Notes under the pieces: model-generated
Seen by the model: the letters and a program-made list of their open reading frames with translations, nothing else
Told to the model about the DNA's origin: nothing
The model's database searches: none
Part shown: in pieces, positions 33,901-46,171 of the stretch
Numbering within the stretch: the stretch's first letter is position 1
Layout: each line of letters opens with the position of its first letter
NCBI GenBank assembly: GCA_015039365.1
Contig: WION01000205.1
Location: forward strand, 34,369-98,368
Length of the DNA: 64,000 bases
Origin: Amanita rubescens
Taxonomy: Eukaryota; Basidiomycota; Agaricomycetes; Agaricales; Amanitaceae
Direction of reading: 5' to 3'
Translations under genes and position numbers: made by a program

Positions 33901-36900
33901 TGCAATACTGATGTTACATGCATGTGGTCAGGTACTGCATTAAAAGCAGTCATTATGTATGTATCTGATTATATAACTAAAACAAGTTTGAAGACACATG
34001 TTATGTTTGAAGCAATACGAAATTTTTTTGACAAGAATTGTGATGTGCTTGCTAGCTCATTATCAGAAAAAGAGAAAGCAAGAAAGCTCATGAATAAAAT
34101 TGTCAATGCATTATCTACAAAAACAGAAATGGGTGGTCCCATGATTTGCATGTACCTGCTGGAAAACCCAGATCACTATACCAATCATAAATTCATTCCC
34201 TTCTTTTGGTATACCTTTGTACTTGAAGTACAGAAAGCATGGGATATCCAGGATCCATTAACACATACAGAAAAAATCACATTGCTAAGGAATAAAAAGC
34301 ACATAATTGGCCTATCTCCTGTCTATGATTACATATACAGACCTTCAGAATTCAAAAATATGAATTTATATGAATGGACATTACAATGTCGTCGCTGCAA
34401 ATATAACACTAAATCAAGCAAAACAAAAAATGATACCAAAATAAATGATCACCAAGAGCAGTACCTCACAGATATTGATGACACAAATGATGAGAGAGAC
34501 AGAACTGAAGATGATAGATCAGATGAAGATGATAGATCAGATGAAGATGACAGATCAGATGAAACTTGCATAGAAGAAAATGATGACAGTGATGCAGAAA
34601 CTCTTGTTGATGGTATTATTTCTGATAAACTACCTAAAAATATGCATAGATTTAACAAAAAACATCCACTTTTTGATACACATGTAGTCATTCACAATAC
34701 ATTACTACCAAACATAGCAATTAATTTTATAGGTCGCATTCTTCCTAGATGTGACCAAGGTGATAGAGAATTTTACTGTTTAACAATGTTAACATTTTTC
34801 AAACCATGGAGATCTGGATCAGATTTAAAGATGAAGAATGAGACATGGGATGAAGCATTTAATAACCATGAGTTCACTTCTAGAGAAAAAGAAATTATGA
34901 GAAATTTTAACATAAAATATGAATGCTTGGATGCAAGAGATGACTTCCGTGCACAAATGAAAGCAGGAACCGTTTCATCAGAATGGCCATTCAATCACGT
35001 GAATGAGAATGATGCAGTAGAGAACTTCTCAACATATACAGATCCTTATGTTGATCCATGTACAAATAATTTACCTGATGATCCCAACACTCAAAAAATC
35101 AGCACATCAGAGCAAAAAAGACAAATGGAAGCTATAGAAATTCGAAATATATTACAAAGAATTGGATGGATGGATGAAAACCAAAATCAAATTTCCAATA
35201 CGGAACTAGAACATATAAATCCACAAAGTCAAATGCCTGCTAGTACATGGAAGTCTATTATACAAACAATGAAGCAGAATATTATTCAAAACAAAGTCAT
35301 AACTGCTCCACACTTGCATCCTAATTATAAATTTACTCCCAATATAGTAAGGATTATGGATAAGGATTATCTAGAAAAAAAATATCACACTACGGTGCAT
35401 GAAACTTCTATGAGCAACATATGTAAAGAGTATAATCTCAATGAAGAACAGGAGCGTGCCTTTCGTATCATCGCAAACCATGTTGTATTACCTAACTCAG
35501 AACCATTGAAAATGTATATAGGTGGAATGGGAGGCACAGGAAAGACAAGAGTATTAAAGGCTATATCCAAATTTTTTGAGATTAGACATGAAGCATATCG
35601 TTTTATTATAGTTGCACCTACAGGTACAGCTGCTGCTTTATTATCAGGATCCACATATCACTCTGTTTTTGGAATCAATGACATGACTGGTAATAATCAA
35701 GCAACAAAAATAATAATACAAGTACGCACAAGATTACAAGGAGTAGATTACATTTTCATGGATGAGGTTTCAATGCTATCATGTCATGACATGTACAAGA
35801 TCAGTGCCCAATTATGTAAAGTAATGAACAAGCCTACTATTCCATTTGGTGGTTTAAGTCTGCTCTTTGCAGGTGACTTTGCTCAATTACCTCCTCCTAT
35901 TGGTGGTGAAAATGTATCACTCTATAGTCGAACAGTAGGAGTATTTGGAACAAAGACTAAATCACAAGAAGAAGCATTAGGTAGGGCATTGTGGCATCAA
36001 GTAACCACAGTTGTTATACTAAGGCAGAACATGAGACAAACACAACAGTCAGAGGATGATGATAAACTGCGTAGAGCACTGAATAATATGAGATATAAAG
36101 ATTGCACACTTGAAGACATACAATTCCTTAGAACCCTTATTTCATCTCAACTACCTGATAAACCTTCGATCAAAGCACCTGAGTTTAGATTTGTATCTAT
36201 TATAACAGCAAAGAATGCACAGAAGGATGAAATAAATCGTCTGGCATGTCAGAAATTTGCACAGGAATCTGAGCAAGAACTAATTGATTTCTTTTCAGAT
36301 GACACTTTAAAATCAGCAGAAAATATGTATGGAAACAGCAAACAACAGAAAAATAAAAATAAAAATAAGATCACTAAATTAACAGAGAAGCTACAAAAGA
36401 TTCTTTGGCAATTACCACATTCCACTGCTGATAAACCTGTACCAGGAAAACTTTCTCTCTGCATAGGACTTCCTGTAATGATTAAATGTAATATTGCAAC
36501 AGAGTTGTGCATAACAAATGGCCAAGAAGCTACAGTGGTTGGATGGCAATCATCCATAGGGAAGCAAAATCAAAGAATACTAGATGTATTATTTGTAAAA
36601 TTAAAATCTCCTCCAAAAGATGTTCAAGTGCAAGACCTACCATTAAATGTGGTCCCTCTTACAAGATCTACTGTTTCCATGACATGTATTTTACCTGATG
36701 GCAGTAAAGTCTCCATCACAAGATCTCAAATTGAAGTACTTCCAAACTTTGCAATGACAGACTTTGCCTCTCAAGGTAAAACAAGACCTTATAATCCTGT
36801 TGATTTAAATAATTGCAGATCACATCAAGCATATTATACAACTCTTTCTCGTAGTTCAACAGCAAAAGGTACCATAATTCTACAAGGCTTTGATACCAAA

Positions 36901-38157
36901 AAAATAACTGGTAAAGCATCAGGTGCTTTGCGACAGGAATTCCGTGACTTGGAACTGTTAGATGAAATCACTCGATTAAGATACATAAGTAAACTACCTG
37001 ATTCAGTACAAGGAGAGAGACGAAATGCCTTGATTCACACATTCAGACAACACAAAGGATCAACTTATGTACCAACAGCAGTACATCCATCTATCAGATG
37101 GAATGAAAAAAATCCAATGCTGGATCCAATTGCAGATGATATCCCTTGGACTATAATAGGTAAACCTAATCAATCATTAATTAAACAAAAAACTACAAGT
37201 ATCAACAATATAAATAAAGATGCTAAATCTCACTCTCCAGATAAACCAACTAAAAACTTGAAAAGAAAAGAAATACCTCCTGAAAGTGACCATAAAAACA
37301 AGATCATAAAAACACAACACTTTCCCAATAACAATCCAGAAGAATGCACTTTTCATACACAATCATTAATACCATGTGGAACTATATGGCACCAAAATAG
37401 TTGTGCTTATGATGCCATCCTATGCATTGTGCATGCAATATGGGCCAGCAATATGAATCAATATACACAAATATTCAATGCTACAAACAATGAAATTCTG
37501 AACAATCTTGCATTAAATTTCAAAAAACATATGTCTGGAATAAAAACACTAGAATCTACAAGAGATGATATGAGAAGATTCCTACACCAACTAACTCCTC
37601 AATACTTTGGTTGGGGAGGATTCACTTCAGTTTGTCATATAATCAAATACATGTTTACTTTGCCCACAAATACTATGGTTTATAAATATATATGCAAGAA
37701 CAGCCATATTACTCAAGCTAGAACACCTGATAACACTTGTCTAATATCTGCAGGGAATACAATATATACATCTGTATCACAGTGGATGTCTTCCAAAATA
37801 ATTGAAGATACAAATAAAACCTGCATAGCATGCAATGAACAACTTACTTTACTTCAAGAATTTACATTCCCCCTGCCATTTATAGCTTTAGATTTTGCAG
37901 GAAGAATTATGCAATTGGACCCCACATTCACAATATTTATTAACAATACTGAAACCAGTTATAAACTGTGTGGAATTATATACTTTGGAGATGCACATTT
38001 CACTGCACGTGTAATATGTAACCAAGGTATGATATGGTTCCATGATGGCATTGCTACAGGTCAAAAATTAATCTATGAAGGAATGTTACATGATAATTTT
38101 CCATTGAATCAATGCAGAAACAAAGAGGCAACTGCAGCTATTTATGTTCAATGTTAA
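30907..38157 (+). CDS. Helitron Rep-helicase with C-terminal papain-like peptidase domain
   Basis: One uninterrupted frame of 2,416 residues. It has a DUF6570-like Cys-rich region (about 280-480, AGCAVCGQLVPLSSL) and a Helitron-like N domain. The HUH endonuclease motif is GRLTLHLHMLIW (His812, His814), and the two candidate catalytic tyrosines are Tyr1018 and Tyr1022 in MYVSDYITK. A PIF1-type SF1 helicase follows, with Walker A GGMGGTGKT (1539-1547), Walker B FMDEVSM (Asp1619) and FAGDFAQLPP. An acidic DDRSDE triplicate lies near 1200. Past the helicase, residues about 2140-2416 carry a Cys box WHQNSCAYDAI (Cys2166) and a His box GDAHFTARV (His2364) with WFHDG (Asp2380), a USP-like catalytic pattern. 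The first 60 residues include five 7-residue repeats, and the true start may lie downstream. The protein nicks and unwinds DNA for rolling-circle transposition. Confidence 0.92.
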   Translation: MYGYAESFMLLLTVVSCLPSLVYKMPFLVYEMPFLVYEMPFLVYEMPFLVYEMPLLVYQISLSMLMIYITIHSASTHINSRKEKISECFCGHITCFCEIYKGGYKLRPILYDDIKDYLIETYFTKDILESSEFKFVEHTFKSSTTNYEDGQHILVHLPLHAHIGIVSLTECHKIALLHDITVVNLKNKSLAMMKNLFTEHTCEKCSTYITVFKTVPSKKVRKKTQRQTAKNLKISEERNFDYNDQKNITHFPPAPLNNILSHKIITAACKRFEKNQFEEAGCAVCGQLVPLSSLTRLTAVKNYLHILEAPGITRQERHKISDNIHEYPYAIDYSCEHICNTCRACIRNSKVPKMALAKGLWLGPVPEVLSSLRYVEKMLVARIRHSFCSIRIASGMRKMKAHAIAYQQPIPKIYDILPPPKSDIEEVIAIMFTGPCKPTPADFKRTPFLVRRNHVKKALEWLILNHIDYENIIISTDNLNEYPEDMPPVSIEYKEMSHNKTPEGTSVHDMENEDGTEEGDCSFTVHGLTGEHLNVMTTNAVKAKALQHLNSQGKFLSISHNEQPESIWHNPQLYPQMFPWLFPFGLGGVGAVNGIPDKTHKKWLLMYHDKRFQVDHDFPFIAFSHEQIKTTSSQCFLLAEKKIFNDIKQRILNIDNSVLMHLIERFSKEEFVKPQNEEEEKCFQLMKDVDHVAGPVKGSNTSKKWMRNEIWSLIYHRGAPFWYITISPADIKHPLCIYYAGKKVKFQEEILPYDERLRLVCSNPVAGARFFDFMVNTFITDILGVGAKHRGIYGDVPAYYGTVEQQGRLTLHLHMLIWLMGNLTPQEMRERILDPNSDWRRHLISWLESCHIGEFITGTQDDVLNHVSELAKKEDSYKDPTETLPQPPPQMCDTTHNSECECHTCTEWHKWWNYFEHTVDDLVSKSNIHNCERGTNKDGSANKRYVSCKDNKYGKCKARFPRATFKSTEVDPESGSLNIKKHEEWINFITPALTYIMRCNTDVTCMWSGTALKAVIMYVSDYITKTSLKTHVMFEAIRNFFDKNCDVLASSLSEKEKARKLMNKIVNALSTKTEMGGPMICMYLLENPDHYTNHKFIPFFWYTFVLEVQKAWDIQDPLTHTEKITLLRNKKHIIGLSPVYDYIYRPSEFKNMNLYEWTLQCRRCKYNTKSSKTKNDTKINDHQEQYLTDIDDTNDERDRTEDDRSDEDDRSDEDDRSDETCIEENDDSDAETLVDGIISDKLPKNMHRFNKKHPLFDTHVVIHNTLLPNIAINFIGRILPRCDQGDREFYCLTMLTFFKPWRSGSDLKMKNETWDEAFNNHEFTSREKEIMRNFNIKYECLDARDDFRAQMKAGTVSSEWPFNHVNENDAVENFSTYTDPYVDPCTNNLPDDPNTQKISTSEQKRQMEAIEIRNILQRIGWMDENQNQISNTELEHINPQSQMPASTWKSIIQTMKQNIIQNKVITAPHLHPNYKFTPNIVRIMDKDYLEKKYHTTVHETSMSNICKEYNLNEEQERAFRIIANHVVLPNSEPLKMYIGGMGGTGKTRVLKAISKFFEIRHEAYRFIIVAPTGTAAALLSGSTYHSVFGINDMTGNNQATKIIIQVRTRLQGVDYIFMDEVSMLSCHDMYKISAQLCKVMNKPTIPFGGLSLLFAGDFAQLPPPIGGENVSLYSRTVGVFGTKTKSQEEALGRALWHQVTTVVILRQNMRQTQQSEDDDKLRRALNNMRYKDCTLEDIQFLRTLISSQLPDKPSIKAPEFRFVSIITAKNAQKDEINRLACQKFAQESEQELIDFFSDDTLKSAENMYGNSKQQKNKNKNKITKLTEKLQKILWQLPHSTADKPVPGKLSLCIGLPVMIKCNIATELCITNGQEATVVGWQSSIGKQNQRILDVLFVKLKSPPKDVQVQDLPLNVVPLTRSTVSMTCILPDGSKVSITRSQIEVLPNFAMTDFASQGKTRPYNPVDLNNCRSHQAYYTTLSRSSTAKGTIILQGFDTKKITGKASGALRQEFRDLELLDEITRLRYISKLPDSVQGERRNALIHTFRQHKGSTYVPTAVHPSIRWNEKNPMLDPIADDIPWTIIGKPNQSLIKQKTTSINNINKDAKSHSPDKPTKNLKRKEIPPESDHKNKIIKTQHFPNNNPEECTFHTQSLIPCGTIWHQNSCAYDAILCIVHAIWASNMNQYTQIFNATNNEILNNLALNFKKHMSGIKTLESTRDDMRRFLHQLTPQYFGWGGFTSVCHIIKYMFTLPTNTMVYKYICKNSHITQARTPDNTCLISAGNTIYTSVSQWMSSKIIEDTNKTCIACNEQLTLLQEFTFPLPFIALDFAGRIMQLDPTFTIFINNTETSYKLCGIIYFGDAHFTARVICNQGMIWFHDGIATGQKLIYEGMLHDNFPLNQCRNKEATAAIYVQC
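30979..31083 (+). repeat. 21-bp in-frame tandem repeat, five units
   Basis: Units beginning ATGCCATTCTTGGTGTATGA at 30979, 31000, 31021, 31042 and 31063 encode MPFLVYE repeats at the N-terminus of the Rep-helicase frame. They are nearly identical, so the array is young. They may lie in the leader rather than in the mature protein. Confidence 0.9.
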
Positions 38158-38281
38158 AGATTAACAAACACAGTACTAGTAACACTTGACTCTAAGCATA
38201 GTAATTAGTAGTAAACATAAGATAAACCCTCAATTGCATACATGCTATTTTTTATTCATTATATTGAAATAAATTTAGTAT

Positions 38282-38318
38282 GGCCTCGGACATGCCGCTT
38301 GGTGGCCCATATCTTCAA
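38282..38318 (+). other. Candidate 3' terminus of the Helitron-like element
   Basis: Inverted motif GGCCTCGGA (38282-38290, complement of TCCGAGGCC at 15372-15380) is followed by GCCGC-TTG-GTGGC (38294-38306), a 5-bp stem with one G-T pair, and 12 bases to the junction with gypsy at 38319. A hairpin 10-12 bases before the 3' end is typical of Helitrons, and asymmetric inverted repeats are described for Helentrons. The end is not the canonical CTRR. Confidence 0.5.
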
Positions 38319-40916
<2,598 letters not shown>

Positions 40917-41039
40917 TCAGATTCTGACTCCTCATTGCGAAATACGTCGAAAAATGGTGTTCATTAATTTTTCCCACGATTTTTTATGTGCGCCAAATTT
41001 TTTTCGAAAAAAAATCAAACATTTAGTGTAGCGAAACGG

Positions 41040-43609
41040 CTAATTAGGGTTGATAACAGCATCGATGGACATCATAGCCCTTTGTGACACCTGCCGATGT
41101 TGTTTCTGTTTTCGGACAGCCCATTCTGCAGCCTTGCCAGTTAACCCCAATCGGTATGCACTCATAAACCGCCAGGCACGATTGATAAACCTTCGGATGA
41201 CATCGGTGGGACACGCATCCAGGTATTTGACAGCAGCATCTTTTGCAGCTTGGAAATCCTTCTTGTCTTCTTCACGGTAACGATACTTGCACCATCCCCA
41301 GTACTAGTAGTGGTAGCTTTTAGTCAGCATGATATACATTTAGTTTGCGAGAGAACAGACCATTTCAATGGGATTGAGCTCACAGTGAAATTTCGGGAGG
41401 AACATAGACTTGTGGCCCACTGAGGTTATGAGGGTTTCTAGCATGGATGGCTGGTTCACAAAGTCCTCTTGCTGGCTAAGAAGCCGTGCCATACAACAAT
41501 TCTCGCTCTCGAAGGGACATACAGGAGAGCATTTTGCGCGGAGACGGGATACGTTGAACCCCCGTTCCTCCAGAACTCTCTGTAGTCCTTTAGGCCGCCC
41601 ATCAGGTAATCTCATTACCTGTGGCCGCCCTCGCAGTTCAGCAACTGGGTTCGACTGGGGGATAATTGTGTCACGCTGAATGTGTTGCTTCCCGCCATCA
41701 GATTTATTCATTTCAAATGCCTTGAGCGCGTCCGGTGGAAGCGATGCATGCGCCGATGATTGATCGAATATGAATAATGCTTGCTTACCAGGGTGGGCAG
41801 CTTCGAAGATCTCAATTGCTTCCTTCATCTGTGCAAGGAGCTGATTGCAATCCCACCACTCGTCACCATTCGCTCCTGGATAGATGATCTTGCGTGCATC
41901 TCGTGTGATCGAGCCATTATCATCACGAAGGACAAGCCGGCCTGTTTCCGGATTGATAAAGTCCGAAACATGAATGAGACGACCTCTTCCCTTCTTACGG
42001 AGTGGCTGCTCATCCTTCTGCAGCCTAGACCTGTATTTGAGTCCTCAAGAAGATAATAAGAAAATGTCAGACATACCAAGCACTGCGAGATGCGTCATGA
42101 TGATGGAATGCAGATTTGTCATGAAAATTAGGTACGATCTCTTTTTCGTCATCTTGCAATACTGGCTCAATGCGATTCATTGGATCTGGCCCTTCATAGT
42201 GGACCATCCGCATTTCATATGCTGCCATCGTCGGCAGAAAGATCTCTCTCCTATATTTGACGACATCTGCACGCTCATGCCCATCCATATATATACCCTT
42301 TCTGATCATAGAGTGACGCCAACCCAACTTGATTAACCATCGACGCGCAGTCCTCACATGAAGTGGCTTCTTCGGCTTGATTCCCAGCTCTGGGAAGATT
42401 CTCAAATTCACTTGATCTCGCAAAGCTCTCGGCGTGACCTTTCCAGAAGGCACAGTCGAAAGATAATCCTTTACACGTGTCTCCACCCCTTTATCTGCAA
42501 GCCAGGTACGTGCATTTCCAACACCTCCCCGTCTCTCTTTGGGAAGTTGTTCAAAGGTTCGATAATGACGAGCAAGTGATCGGACACGGCGAGCAAACCA
42601 AGATCCCTTTCCATCATGCCATTGTCTCGCAATCTCCTCACTTGCCCTGATCCAAGAAAGACCTTTCAGACGAAGAGTCGCAAAATTGGCAAGGATCATG
42701 AGTTGATTAATCTGGGAAAGCGATAGCGATTTGCTGTGTTTCCGTAAGTCTTTCTTTATCTGTTTTCGAAGTTCTTCCCAGCCTTTGACATGGGTGGTTA
42801 CGCTGCTGCATATCCCTGCCAGCATGTCGGATTCCTCTTCCCAGGCCTCCAGTTCCTCATCTGCCATCGTTACATCCGAGTCATCAACGTCCAATCCATC
42901 CAAATCCGAGTCTGAATCCACTTCAAGCCCCTCTCTAGCAGATGTCTCGCTCATATCCGAGCCATCAACTCCTGATCCAACCTCGATTGTGGCCATTGAC
43001 GCACCCAGGAACTGGATCTCTTCTGAAGAAGAGTTTTCCGGGGTGCGAGAATCTAATTCTGACTCGGTGACTGAAGGTGCGCGCCGTTTTGTCACTTGGC
43101 GCGTGAAACCAAACTGGCAGAGGTTCGTTTGATTCTTCCATGATCGCATATGGCGCTGCTGAGTCCTCCGTGATTTACTCATGACATCAGGGCCCTTTAT
43201 GTATGTTGAAGGATGACCTGCCAGTGCTGAGAGGCGAGTAATGTGAGTTCAATTATGGAATTGCTTTATGCTGAGACTTTTCACCTTTTTTCACCTTCCT
43301 CCGTCTCAGGGCAACCGGAATCCATTCGTCGTCATCTGGATCATTAAGAACTGCAAATTCTGCGAGTCTTTGACCAAAATCATCATCTTCCAGATCACCC
43401 CAAATGGTCGGTCCCTCCACCATGTCTTGTTCACTCATCTCGGACTCAGAGTTGTCAAATAACTCTTCCCCATCATGTCCAGGGGGAGCCAAAGGAGTGT
43501 CTTCAGGGATTGGGGCTGTTTCGGGGCTGTTTAAAGTGGATTTGGATGGGGCTTGGTTTTGCAATCCGGCTGTATTGCGAGCCCTTTTGCGAGGCCGACC
43601 CCTTACCAT
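41040..43609 (-). CDS. DDE transposase
   Basis: Starts with ATG at 43609 after a GTG. The first exon carries an AT-hook-like RGRPRKR and an acidic stretch. A GT-AG intron leads to GPDVMSKSRRTQQRH, then a helix-turn-helix region with ARRWLIKLGWRHSMIRKGIY and DGHERADVVKYR. The first catalytic Asp lies in FHDKSAF. An intron with GTATGT donor joins RSAW to SRLQKDEQP. The second Asp is in LFIFDQSSAH, and the Glu is in FHCELNPIEM. A last intron (GTCTGT...CTACTAG) joins IEM to YWGWCKYRYRE, and the frame ends SIDAVINPN-stop at 41040. No stop interrupts the spliced frame, so the enzyme may be functional. Confidence 0.85.
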
Positions 43610-43895
43610 CACTGGTCACAAATGATTTTTTCGGCATTCAGGGTTCATCCACCCATCAACTTTTGTTTACACTTAGACTGTATATCACAAAATAGCACGA
43701 ATAACGAATTTTTCATGATTTTTGCGATTTTTTTCCACTGTACGCCAAAAATCGGGGACAGGAACCCTAATTTTTTTTGAATTCTCAAATTCGGCTCGTA
43801 CAAACATCAGGAGAAGTACAAAATACACCGGTTCTGACGGTTTTTAGGCCATCAGATTGTTGTCGCGGACTTGGAAAATTCGGTCTAAAACTTTG

Positions 43896-43919
43896 ATGGC
43901 TTTGCTTGTCCCCAACTGT
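43896..43919 (-). repeat. Terminal inverted repeat, right
   Basis: 24 bases, exact reverse complement of 40848-40871, followed by TA. Confidence 0.95.
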
Positions 43920-44646
43920 AGTCCTCCACCGGTCTCCTTCCTTGTTTCAACTCCCTCAGGTGCCTAATCGCTTCGTCTCTCGTCTCCGTGGTCATGAAGA
44001 ACGCTAGTGCCTTCGCTTCGAAATCGTTCCAGTCATCGAATGGTGGTTGATGGGTGAAGGGGGCGATTCCTAGTTCTGCCGGCCTTGGCGTTACCACCAT
44101 TTCTCCCGTTGGCGTTACCACCATTTCTCCCGTTGGCGATACCACTCCTACTACTTCGTCTCTCGGTGCTACTCCCGTTCTTAGCTGCGCCCACGTGTAA
44201 TCTTTTGCTCTCGGCGTGTTTGTTATTTCGTCTATGAATTCCATAAATTCTTGAAGTTTAACTCCGGCCCAATTCTCTGCCCTATTTGCCGTTCCTCCTT
44301 TTATCCGTTGGAGAGCGATTGCGATCATTTGGGTGCTGTTAAGTACCTCGGTCAACGCGAAGTACGTCCTCATCAATCTCAGCCAATGCGCTATTTTTTC
44401 GGGTTTGCCTTCATATGCCTCTGGTGGATCGATTTTCATTTGTGGTCTGGGAGGTCTGGGAGGTTCTCTAAACGCTTCCCTTATTTCCCCTATCGCTCGA
44501 GCCACTCCATGTCCGGCGTTTCGTTGGTCTACTGGGGCCGCTGCCAGCCATAGCGCTCGTACTGCGGCCGGTGCTAACGACCCTATCAATGCAGCTAACA
44601 ATCCTACACATGCTCCTATCAGTGCCTCCGTCGGTGTATATGGCAT
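43920..44646 (-). CDS. Ty3/gypsy gag N-terminal part
   Basis: The first ATG is at 44646 (MPYTPTEALIGACVG). Gag capsid-type sequence follows: PPEAYEGKPEKIAHWLRLMRTYF and PFDDWNDFEAKALAFF. A short tandem repeat gives GEMVVTPTGEMVVTP. It is interrupted at the Tyr codon of VEDY by the transposon at 43919, and continues at 40845. Confidence 0.88.
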
Positions 44647-44975
44647 TCTTCTTATCTTCACAGGGACGAAGGGAGTTCTGGATACTGTTCGTTTGGTTCT
44701 AGTTCGTTTTCTCCTATGGATCGAATAGGTACGCCCAAACTCGAACGAATTGTAGTTTTACAAGGTCTGCAACTCTCAGTTTAGAGCAGTCCTTGTTCTA
44801 TCTCGTTAACCCTCGAGTCCGGGTTTATCAAGCGGTAGTGGATACGCGCAATATGCAGCGTGAGGAGGTATGTGTATCTGAAGTGGGCTACTAGTGCTAT
44901 CAAGCACAGTGACCGTCGAATGATTTGTACGTCCATTGTGGGCAACGACGAACGAACGAGTGTGGTAGTGTTAAG

Positions 44976-44988
44976 AGTCTTATGATTT
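44976..44988 (-). promoter_or_regulatory. Primer-binding site of self-priming type
   Basis: Directly after the 5' LTR the coding strand reads AAATCATAAGACT. This is complementary to AGTCTTATGATT inside the LTR (plus 45085-45096), at the predicted start of the transcript. This matches the Tf1/sushi self-priming arrangement rather than a tRNA primer. Confidence 0.65.
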
Positions 44989-45247
44989 TGTTAGGAGGTG
45001 ATCCCGACACAATCACTAGGACACTCGAGACTAGAAACGCGGATGGGAAATGAGAATAAGATTGCGTCTATGGACGACAGAAACAATCATAAGACTAAGG
45101 GACATGTAACTAGCGTTCAGATATATATACTCGTACTCGTCACTCCCACGCCGTCGTTCCGCGGAATTCTTAGGTAAACGTGGGAACTTCTTGTAACTAA
45201 AAGAAAAGAAAATGAAATGAAATAAAAACGAAATCTCGACCGTTACA
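44989..45247 (-). repeat. 5' LTR (right)
   Basis: 259 bp; promoter LTR of the minus-strand element. A TATA-like TATATAT lies at plus 45121-45129, and the predicted transcript start is about 25-30 bases further at about 45098. Its sequence matches the left LTR. Confidence 0.95.
45121..45129 (-). promoter_or_regulatory. TATA box of the LTR promoter
   Basis: TATATAT on the coding strand, 25-30 bases before the sequence that pairs with the primer-binding site. Confidence 0.55.
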
Positions 45248-45757
45248 AAAGGTGCAAATGTGAATGCACAAGGTGGGGAATATGGCAATGCATTGCAAGC
45301 CGCATCACAGGGAGGAAATGACAAAATTGCCAGGCTTCTCTTGGACAAAGGTGCAAATGTGGATGCACAAGGTGGGAAATATGGCAATTCATTGCAAGCT
45401 GCATCATGGAGGGGAAATGCTGAAATTGTCAGGCTTTTCTTGGACAAAGGTGCAGATGTGAATGCTCAAGGTGGGGAATATGGCAATGCATTGCAAGCTG
45501 CATCATGGGGAGGAAATTCTGAAATTGCCATGCTTCTCTTGGACAAAGGTGCAGATGTGAATGCACAGGGTGGATGGTTTGGCAATGCATTGCAAGCTGC
45601 ATCACAAGGAAGAAATGCTGAAATTATCAAGATTCTCTTGGATAATGGAGCACAGAGTGGTCAATCTGAAGTGACAGAAGACAAAGTGTGGAAGAAGATG
45701 TGGAACAAGTTACATAAATTCAAGGTCACCCCAAAACCCCCACACTTGAAATTCTGA
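45248..45757 (+). CDS. NACHT-ankyrin gene 1, 3' part
   Basis: Begins with the second AAAGG target copy and continues the ankyrin frame as GANVNAQGGEYGN. Four more repeats follow, then a degenerate last repeat (IIKILLDNGAQSGQSEV) and a basic tail VWKKMWNKLHKFKVTPK, ending PPHLKF-stop at 45757. The tail is almost identical to that of gene 2. It has no promoter of its own that I can see and is probably not translated. Confidence 0.9.
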   Translation, partial: KGANVNAQGGEYGNALQAASQGGNDKIARLLLDKGANVDAQGGKYGNSLQAASWRGNAEIVRLFLDKGADVNAQGGEYGNALQAASWGGNSEIAMLLLDKGADVNAQGGWFGNALQAASQGRNAEIIKILLDNGAQSGQSEVTEDKVWKKMWNKLHKFKVTPKPPHLKF

Positions 45758-46171
45758 TGCCTCTTTGGCAAGGGACTGATAGTTGCAACTTATGAATGTT
45801 GGAAAGGTGATCAAGCAGAACTGCTAAATTCCAGTTGTTGTAAAGTAGTTACAGTTATGCAAACTTCTTTTTATTCTGAGGTTGAACGGGGGTATTCAAG
45901 TAGAGAGGACTCCTCTCTACTTGACTCATACCCCAAATCACTTGTATTGCTTGAGTGTTTTGCCAGTGTGGTGTTTGGTGATCTCTTCCAAGTTGCCTAT
46001 GTGACATTGTCAGATACTGATGTTAGTGACTTCAACCCACTCAGCAATTGATGGAACTGTCAACATTGATTTTCCCTGTAGTCCGCTGCTGATTATATTA
46101 TTAAACCGGGTGGACAGTGCAATGTTGCAGTAGCTAACTCGCGAGAGTATTACATCTTCACCACGACGACC
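45758..46171. other. 3' flank of NACHT-ankyrin gene 1
   Basis: Matches 53934-54289 downstream of gene 2, including ATGCCTCTTTGGCAAGG and GCTGATTATATTATTAAACC. The block therefore duplicated together with the following GT69 gene. No coding features. Confidence 0.7.

Larger units (their letters stand above)
15369..38318 (+). mobile_element. 22.95-kb Helitron-like insertion in the gypsy pol gene
   Basis: Gypsy pol breaks at ...EEVVLAT (38319) and resumes at PSDKGKYRVETDAS (15368). Joining these gives a normal RT-RNase H junction in frame, so the intervening DNA is inserted, and no target duplication is visible. Lack of a duplication, a Rep-helicase gene reading toward the right end, the inverted motif TCCGAGGCC just inside the left end (15372-15380) and GGCCTCGGA near the right end (38282-38290), and a hairpin 12 bases from the right end all suit a Helitron or Helentron. 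Contents from left to right: hypothetical gene, OB-fold-like gene (minus), Lys/Glu-rich gene, hairpin array, pseudogene copy, GC-rich minisatellite, dioxygenase-like gene, Rep-helicase. Separate nested insertions remain possible; base composition shifts at about 23.3 and 26.3 kb. Confidence 0.6.

Noticed and set aside
43885..44661. Gag reading frame ending [10 protein letters not shown] as a separate protein
   Set aside because: The last residues come from the inverted repeat of the inserted transposon; the true gag continues at 40845.
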